From positions 3,934 through 67,933 of the forward strand of contig QANZ01043758.1 of assembly GCA_003254925.1 (NCBI GenBank): a stretch of 64,000 bases of DNA, in the 5' to 3' direction. The translations under genes were made by a program, and so were the position numbers. The stretch comes from Chamaecrista fasciculata (taxonomy: Eukaryota; Streptophyta; Magnoliopsida; Fabales; Fabaceae). Shown here piece after piece: positions 46,457 through 64,000 of this stretch. Below the pieces are notes generated by a model that was not told the DNA's origin, did no database searches, and saw only the letters and a list, made by a program, of their open reading frames with translations. Each line of letters starts with the position of its first letter. Within the stretch, counting starts at the first letter, position 1.

Positions 46457-47377
46457 CCCATGACTTTGTAAATCTTCTTTTTTTTAATGAGTTCCTCTGA
46501 CGCTGCCGTCGCCGAATACACTAGCCGTTGGCCATTCTTCGCTCGCCTCGACGCTCTCATCGACGATAACTTTCCGCTCAAGAGACACTCGCCGCCGGCG
46601 ATGACGAACACCCACCGCCGTCGTACCACCCCTCTTGCTAAGTCTCCGGCCTGGGTAATCTCGCACGCGCCTGTCGGTCCCGATCCGGCACTCAAAAACG
46701 GCCGGCGCTGGCGCCATCCCCGGCGAACATCGACGATTCGTATTTTCGCTGGAACTTCTCGGCTTTCGCGGCAGCCGCTGCCGACGCCGAAAGTGACGAT
46801 TCAGATGCGTCGAGGTCGAGTAGTGCGACTGGGAGTAGAAAGAGGGGACGAGAAAGGAAGAAAAAGAGGGAGAGTTATAGGGATTTTGAATTTGGGTATA
46901 GAGAGTTGGCGCAAGCAATAGAAAGTTTCAGAGAGATATATGAGAGAGTAGAATCGGCGAAGCAGAGGCAAATGGTGGAGTTAGAGAAATAGAGGATGCA
47001 ATTTGCAAAGGATTTGGAGTTTCAGAGGAGAGAGAGAGAGAGAGAGAGAGAATGTCGAGGGGGGAGAGAGAGAATGTCGAGGGGAGAGATAGATTATTTT
47101 CTTTTTGTGAAATAAACTAAAAATTCCAAGTTATTTCTTATTTCTTACATTTTGGTCCTATTATAGAGAAAAAGGTCCTTGATGCAAAAAATTTAAACTT
47201 TTAAGAATTAAAAATCAATTTTGTCTTTTTTTTTTAACAAAAAAATGGATGGAAACTGTTAAAGGACCAACTTTGTCAAGTTTTGAATAACTGGGGGACT
47301 AATATGGAACGAAAAATAACTGGGGGGCCAATTTGGAACACTGAGCATAACTGGGGACCAAAATAGGACTTTGGCCT
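46114..47377. mobile_element. Mutator-like element carrying a host gene fragment (Pack-MULE)
   Basis: Long terminal inverted repeats (about 290-300 bp: 46114-46412 and 47091-47377) begin AGGCCAAAGTCCTATTTTGG and contain repeated 'TTGGTCC..CAGTTAT' segments. A direct repeat AAATGTT flanks the element (46107-46113 and 47378-47384); only 7 bp are visible, not the usual 9. The interior is G/C-rich and coding-like, unlike the surroundings, and derives from a trihelix transcription factor gene. A (CT)n/(GA)n pair lies inside each arm (46410-46454, 47028-47060). Confidence 0.75.
46487..47030 (+). pseudogene. Captured fragment of a trihelix (SIP1/ASIL-type) transcription factor gene
   Basis: The first frame holds RWPFFARLDALIDDNF near the start. 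After a frameshift at about 46695-46712, a second frame reads an acidic, Ser-rich stretch, then GSRKRGRERKKKRESY, FGYRELAQAIESFREIYERV and ESAKQRQMVELEK. This basic segment plus C-terminal coiled coil is typical of SIP1-clade trihelix proteins. An in-frame TAG at 46990-46992 interrupts the coil, after which QFAKDLEFQR is still readable before the GA repeat. The DNA-binding trihelix itself is not present. Broken by frameshift and stop, it cannot make the parent protein. Confidence 0.7.
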
Positions 47378-47384
47378 AAATGTT

Positions 47385-47787
47385 AAGAGTAACAAACACA
47401 TCGTTGATACTTTATATCATTACAAGCAAAATGCATCATCAGTTCCACCAAAAATGAGTGAAATTTAATCAAAAAAGGAAGAAAAAGAGAAAGCTATAAT
47501 AAAAAGAATATTGAATGAATTGCAGAACAATGGATTCAAGCCCACCTTGATTCCATACAACAAGGTACTGGGAGAAAACCCCAAAAACTTATACTAAACT
47601 ATATATAGTCTTCTATGTACACAAACATCTCGCATCTCTAAATGGTAAATTTATATCATGGCAGAAGCAAGGAATTAAGATGACCGTATCCTCTAATATG
47701 TATAAAAATGGGGGGTTATCAGCAGTCAACCTCCGAAAATGCATGAAGAAACATGAATCGTTAAATCCATCATCAACCAGCAAGTTG
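47385..47787 (-). other. 3' untranslated region of DRP2
   Basis: This is the minus-strand 3' flank of the dynamin gene. Its end cannot be fixed. No other feature was seen. Confidence 0.5.
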
Positions 47788-58860
<11,073 letters not shown>

Positions 58861-59200
58861 CAATCGCAAAGATCAAGGATCCAAACTCCAGCAATACCCA
58901 CGTCTAAATCTAAAGCTTAACCAAATCCAGGCACTTACAAACTAACAAAAACAACCAGCGATCGATCCAAATCGATCAGATCTCTCCGTTCTTCTTCTTC
59001 TCTCTCAAGCAGACCGAATTTGAATTTACGAACTGAGAGAAATGGGAGAGAAGAAAGAAGACGATAGTTGATCTTCCTTCGACTTGAAACTTGAAAGAGA
59101 AGAGAAAATTCAAAAGCTTAATTAATTTCTCTCTCCCCCAATTTTCTCTCTCTAGTTTCTCTCACTTTCAATTTTCAAAGCTAGTTTTTTGAAATGGTTG
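58861..59200 (-). promoter_or_regulatory. 5' leader and promoter region of DRP2
   Basis: On the minus strand this is GA-rich (CT-rich on the plus strand, with repeated TCTCTCT), as in many plant leaders. A leader of uncertain length precedes the ATG at 58860. Confidence 0.4.
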
Positions 59201-61160
59201 TCTCAGTCGTCTGTCTAAAATTGGTCTCGCCTCTGTCATTTATTTTGAATCTTGTATTGTTGTTTCTTTGCTATTATGAACACTCCAATTTTATTTTCAA
59301 ATTTTAAACCTCCAAAAATTATTCATGAATATTAAACTTCTTTAGATTATATAGACCCTATTGTTTTTAACTTTTAAAATTTTGAGAAATTATAATTTAT
59401 TAATTTTTTTCACCTCAGTTAATTATTTTTATAAATATTATCGAACAATATCTTCGAATCCCCGCTAGGAGAGGTGTTTACATTTAGTGCCCGACAGTGC
59501 CTCGAAAAAAATGCCTTCTTTAAAGTATACCTATGGAAAACTAAAAAAATATTATGGGACAATAATATAAATATTTCTTATTATGTAAACTAAATCAAAC
59601 ATTTTGAGGATTTGAAAGTTAAAATAATAATGCATATACTAATAAAAAGTTTATCCAAATAATAAACAACTTAGATCATTTAAATAAAAATTTCAATTTG
59701 AGACTTTTTTTTAAATATAGTTACTCTTTTCTTGAAAAAATTCTTTTACTATAATTATTTGCACAACAATAAATTGAGTTTAAATTAGTTAAAATTAAAT
59801 TTCAAATAATACTAAAAAAGAATAACAATGTCCATATAAGAGGTGAGTGTACTTATTATAACTTAGTCATTATTTAAGCATCAATTTTATTAATTATAGC
59901 ATCATGATCTATGAAGCATGGACACTGACACGGACACGGGACACGACACGGACACGGACACAGCGACACGCTAAACTTTCAAAATTACATGACACGACAC
60001 GGCATATATTTATATATAAAAATAATTAAATATTCATAATTTTTAATGAAAAATTTAAAATTACAATTTTATTCATAATATATGTCATATCTACTATTAT
60101 TCTATTTTGTCTGTCATGTTAAAGTCATAAAAATTTGATTTATATTCTAAAATTTGTGAATATGTATCGTGTCGGTGTCGTACGTGTGTCGGACACTGAC
60201 ACGTAATATAAAAGCATTGATTATTTGGTAACTAATTAATAATTATTTGTGAGTTGTGAATGTGATTTTGGTATGTACGAAAACAAAAGGTTAACACTAA
60301 ACAATTACATTACACCACACATGAATGATTTTGAGATCCAGCCGGCCAAAAGAGAAAAGAAACGAATCTACCCCACACTTTTTCATTTACTCCAACCGAC
60401 TTGTTTCTTGGCTCATCTTTAAAGGTTTTTTTGTACTCTATCATCTAATTAAAATAGATATATATGGTGATCAAGTTTAAACTTAAATTAGCTAGCTTGC
60501 TAATTCACTAAGTGGGAGTAAGTATGGTGAAAAATTAGAAAAGGTTTGTTAGATTTTTGTTACAAAGTTTGCAAGGTGTAAAAATGCAAGACTTAATAAG
60601 GTTTTTTATATCTTTACTATAAGTTTTATCAATCAAGGATTTATATGTGACAAAACTTTTATGTATAATCAATTATAACAGAGAGAGAATATTAAACATA
60701 TATTTTTTCATGATCAATCACGTTTATGATTGGAGAAACTTTATAATAAAGATATAAGAAATTTTAGTTAAATTTTTCATTGTAAAATGATAAATAAGAT
60801 TTTCAATTTTTTATATTTATATTTTTTTTACGTACGTAATTAATTATGTAAGGGAAAAATAAAAAAGAAGCTGTATTATATATTTTATTTTTAATGAAAT
60901 ATTTCCTAATGGGTTTTCTGAAATGTTTGCCCAATTTCTGAAAAAGAAAATAAATTGTTTATGAGTGTTAGGTAAGTTTTCTTTTTGCAGAAATGAACCG
61001 GAAAGTTGGAGTTTTATCTTTTAAAAGAAGTAGAAAAAGAATTTCGGAAATAACACCTATACGTACTTCTTGTAAAATCCTTTTTTTAAGATTTATCAGA
61101 CAAGATAAAAAGTATTATTAAATAATTATATAGAATTTAAATATTTTTTTTTAAATCTTT
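59200..61160. other. Intergenic DNA with GACACG repeats
   Basis: A/T-rich except for a repeat cluster at 59925-60005 (GACACGGACACG units) with an inverted relative at 60165-60205. A B-box-like GGGGATTCGAAG on the minus strand near 59455-59468 may be a SINE remnant. No gene was recognised. Confidence 0.5.
59925..60205. repeat. GACACGGACACG repeat pair in inverted orientation
   Basis: Short tandem GACACG/GGACAC units at 59925-60005 and the inverted CGTGTCGGTGTCG...GTGTCGGACACTGACACG at 60168-60203 bracket about 160 bp of A/T-rich DNA. Confidence 0.6.
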
Positions 61161-61179
61161 TTGAATAAATATTTTTTTT

Positions 61180-61375
61180 GTTTTTTAAAAGATTGGGTGA
61201 GTGGGCCCGGGGACACACCAAGGTCAAGACATATCTCTAGGTTCTATGAGCACTTACAGAGATATTTACAGATCGATTACCAACAAGATCCTCATATCGG
61301 TAGTATGATTCAAACTCTTGACCTTGTGGGTTATGAGTTAACTCCTTATCATCTGGGCCAATCTTTGTTGGCTCA
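61180..61375 (-). mobile_element. tRNA-derived SINE
   Basis: On the minus strand an A-box-like GGCCCAGATGATAAGG and a B-box-like GGTCAAGAGTTTGAATCA are spaced as in plant tRNA-derived SINEs. The body ends in an A-rich tail (T-run near 61170-61185). A clear target duplication was not found. The plus-strand open frame over it is spurious. Confidence 0.6.
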
Positions 61376-61507
61376 AAAAATATTTATTTAATTTGTTAAA
61401 TTTGAAGTAGTTTTAAACTTGAAAATTAAAATAGCTAGCTTGGTAGTTAAGTATATGAGAATTTGAAGGGTTCAAACTAAATATTTAAAATTTGGCTATC
61501 AATTACA

Positions 61508-61703
61508 TCTTATATTATATGGCTCCATCTCTTTCTGGTCGTCTTTCTTTTTGGTCGTCTATGTTTAAAGCTATAGTCTATGAAATTAAAAATAAGAGAA
61601 AATTTACTATTTGGTCTCTCTTTCTTTATTAAGTTAACAATTTAGTCCCTTATTTATTTTATATACATATCTGCGTGCCCGTTAGGGCACGCAAAGCAAC
61701 TAG
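61508..61703 (+). mobile_element. Short non-autonomous Helitron (196 bp)
   Basis: It starts TCTTATATTATATGGCTCC and ends with a strong hairpin GCGTGCCCGTTAGGGCACGC followed by AAAGCAACTAG and T, the Helitron 3' end (stem, then CTRR, with T at the target). The preceding base is A, as expected for A/T insertion. No coding capacity. Confidence 0.82.
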
Positions 61704-62062
61704 TCTTATATTGTATGGCTCCACCCCTTTCTGGTAGTTGGTCTTTATAATACTATAGTGTAAAATTAATGAATTAAATAATACAAAAAGTAATTAAAAA
61801 ATACCACCACTCTCTCTCCACTTACTCTCCCCACTTCTTTAAAAAATGCAAAAAACAATTAAAAATTAAAAAAAGCCACCACTCTCTCTCCCCACTCATT
61901 CTTCCCATAAGAGTTAATTTCAAATTGGTCTTAAATATTTTATTTATTTTAGATGAGTCTTACATATTTTTATAATTTCTCAAATTGGTCCCAAATTTAC
62001 TCTTTTATCAATATAAAAATTTAATATAATCTTTAACTTTAATAGGCACGCCAAACCCCTAG
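61704..62062 (+). mobile_element. Second Helitron, joined to the first
   Basis: It starts TCTTATATTGTATGGCTCC directly after the CTAG of the preceding element and ends GGCACGCCAAACCCCTAG followed by T. The 3' stem is decayed. Inside are tandem CCACTCTCTCTCC segments (61803, 61878). Confidence 0.7.
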
Positions 62063-63216
62063 TAATCATATATGTATAACGCGAGTCGCGAGTGCCGAGT
62101 ATAGCCATATTTTCAACTTTTAAGATAATTTTATTATTTTAAAATGTTTGGTCAATTTTTAAGTAAAGGACCAATAGTGAGAATAAAACTCTTTCTATAA
62201 GAGTACTTTCAACAAATTTGAACTTCAAACGTAGCTACCACTTTCAATTAATTATTTGTCGATAAAAAAAATTAGGTTTTGTAATGATTGAACAAAAAAA
62301 TTAGTTTTTATCTGATAACAAAAGTAATAGGAGTAGAAAATCAACTCTACATTATTTTTTTATTTAATAATGGAACAATAAAATTAGAAAAACAATCTAG
62401 GGCAAATCTAAATCAAGTGCAAAGATGCCTTTTAGTTTTTATGACACGAAAGCCATGAAATATTTGTTTTGTAAGAAATTTAAAATGTCTCGGATATGAT
62501 TTTCAATAATTAATATCATTAAAAATATCATATGTCGCAAAATCTTTAAACAAGTTGTCTCATTTAAATAGTGAGAGAATTAGAGTCAGTTCATTTAAAT
62601 GATCTATCAAATTATAATTTGATTGGATATCTGATTGGATTATAATTAAATGGTGTTTGGATGAGTTTTTGAAAAAGGAGATTTTTAGGGTGTAAAATTA
62701 TTTAAATAGGTATGTAATGATTGAGTTTGATAGATAGAAGGGTATGGAAATTGATATATTGTATATGGGTAAAATTAGAATAGAATATTACTTTTTGACT
62801 TTTTGGATTCTGTGAATAATTTGAGTTGTTTGGATAAAAAATTTGAAAAGTAGATTTTTGTTTTATGAAGTTTTTTGCATTGGGATTTGTAATAATCAGA
62901 TTTTTTTAAAAGCTCCAATTTGAAGCTTTTTCTAGATTATTTGGATAGATTATTCCACTTGATAATTATACATACTATAATAACAATTATCGTATATTGC
63001 CCAAATCATTTTCTATTTTGACACTTACTTTTTGGTCCTTTGTTCTGTATTGATTATTGACTGAACGAATCAGCCGCTTAAAAAATTTTGATTTTTGGGC
63101 CATTTAATTTTTACTGAGTTAACACATCAATCCCTAATAGAGAAAACAAAAGTTGAAAATATGCCGAGTTGTTCTAAAATAGTAATGAATCGTTATTTAA
63201 AATAAAAGTTTTAAAT
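62063..63216. other. A/T-rich intergenic DNA
   Basis: Includes a stretch at 62590-62990 rich in 'TTTGGAT' and 'GATTATAATT' that may be an old TIR element, but the ends could not be paired. No gene was seen. Confidence 0.45.
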
Positions 63217-63715
63217 AGGTTAAAGGGTCATTTTGGTCCTAAATGTATGCCTTAATGTTCATTTTGGTCCATTATGTTTTAAAATGTTCAAATTGGTCCT
63301 AAATATTTGTAAAATGTTTATTTTGGTCCTAAACTATTGAATATGACTTGTTTCAAGTTCAAACGTGACAAATTTAGAGCTACGTATTGTTCTCGAAGAG
63401 TACTTTCTCTATTTAGTTGGGGCCATCAACAAACAAGGTCAAATCGGTCCTGAAAGTTGACCGCTCGTTTCATGATCAAACAAGCAATGCTGATCATATC
63501 TCTCTCGTTTCAAATTCGAATGCGACAAATTCAGAGCTACCTGTTCCTCTTAACAAGTCCTTTGAATTTGAAATGAAAGACTAGAGAAATATGACCAAAT
63601 TCAATAGTTTGGAATCAAAATGAAACATTTTACTAATATTTAGGACCAAAATGAATCATTTTGCAAACATTTAGGACCAATTTGAACATTTTGAAACATA
63701 ATGGACCTTTAACCT
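63217..63715. mobile_element. TIR MITE
   Basis: Ends AGGTTAAAGGGTCATTTTGG and, inverted, AGGTTAAAGGTCCATTATG, followed by several mirrored copies of 'TTTTGGTCCTAAA'. The centre contains CATATCTCTCTCGTTTCAAA as in the 40304 element. Confidence 0.68.
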
Positions 63716-64000
63716 TTTTCAATATTTTGGTTGAATTTATTTTTTGAATTATAGTTAATTTTTTTAAATAAGAGGGATAGAAATTATTTTTAATAATAAA
63801 AATATAATATTAATTAATATTTAACTAAAAAATAAATTATTATTATTATTATTTTATTAAATATTAAAAATAATTAAAAATAAAAAATTAATTATAATAA
63901 TTTAGGAAAAAAATAATGAAAATTAGTGAAAAGTGATGTGATGGAGAGAGATTGTTATAGGTGTAATAAATTAGGGGTGATATAAAATGACTAAAATGCC
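63716..64000. other. A/T-rich DNA to the window end
   Basis: No feature was recognised. Confidence 0.5.

Noticed and set aside
46384..46918. Antisense frames of 103 and 144 aa in the Pack-MULE
   Set aside because: The sense strand matches a trihelix fragment. The opposite frames are by-products of high G/C content and (CT)n.
62590..62990. Possible relative of the 15313 TIR element
   Set aside because: Similar short words occur, but the ends do not pair and there is no clear target duplication.

Overview
This is plant nuclear DNA, most likely from a core eudicot. The evidence is intron-rich genes with GT-AG junctions, plant-type proteins (RING-H2 membrane E3s, UDP-glucuronate 4-epimerase, a PMEI-domain protein, DRP2 dynamin, ICln, eS/uS-type ribosomal protein S20), A/T-rich spacers, and many plant-type transposons (CACTA, Mutator-like, Helitron, SINE, LINE ends). 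Species cannot be fixed from the sequence alone.

Positions 1-27,300 form a decaying array of membrane RING-H2 (ATL-like) E3 ligase genes. Three members are intact: 1343-2056 (-), 4269-4898 (-) and 26189-26818 (-). Two short genes (6798-7130 + and 14710-15081 +) keep the start and the two membrane segments but lack the RING. A stump (13500-13570) and a scrambled copy (19450-20110, -) are pseudogenes. Spacers and promoters were duplicated along with the genes, so aligning copies shows later insertions: a Pack-CACTA-like element with SAC-phosphatase and NPH3-family fragments (7937-10918), a 1.4-kb TIR element (15313-16724), a Mutator-like MITE (13623-14000), an LTR-like insertion (about 16853-17376), and a 4.5-kb composite insertion (20889-25432). 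The composite holds exons resembling purple acid phosphatase and an ABCC transporter, and is itself split by a young Mutator-like element (21629-23039).

Positions 27,300-47,800 hold a gene-bearing stretch: intronless GAE (30369-31607, +), a PMEI-domain secreted protein (35236-35835, +), RPS20 (37944-39744, -) and ICln (42189-44951, -, with a duplicated last exon). A Pack-MULE carrying a broken trihelix transcription-factor fragment lies at 46114-47377.

Positions 47,788-58,860 (-) are a 22-exon DRP2 dynamin gene of 917 codons, complete except for an apparent one-base insertion in an A7 run of exon 13. The end of the window (59,000-64,000) has no gene that I can support; it contains a SINE, two Helitrons joined head to tail, GACACG repeats and a TIR element.

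The genes are not an operon-like unit. GAE and the PMEI protein both concern pectin, and RING-H2 E3s and DRP2 both act at membranes, but nothing in the sequence ties them together functionally.
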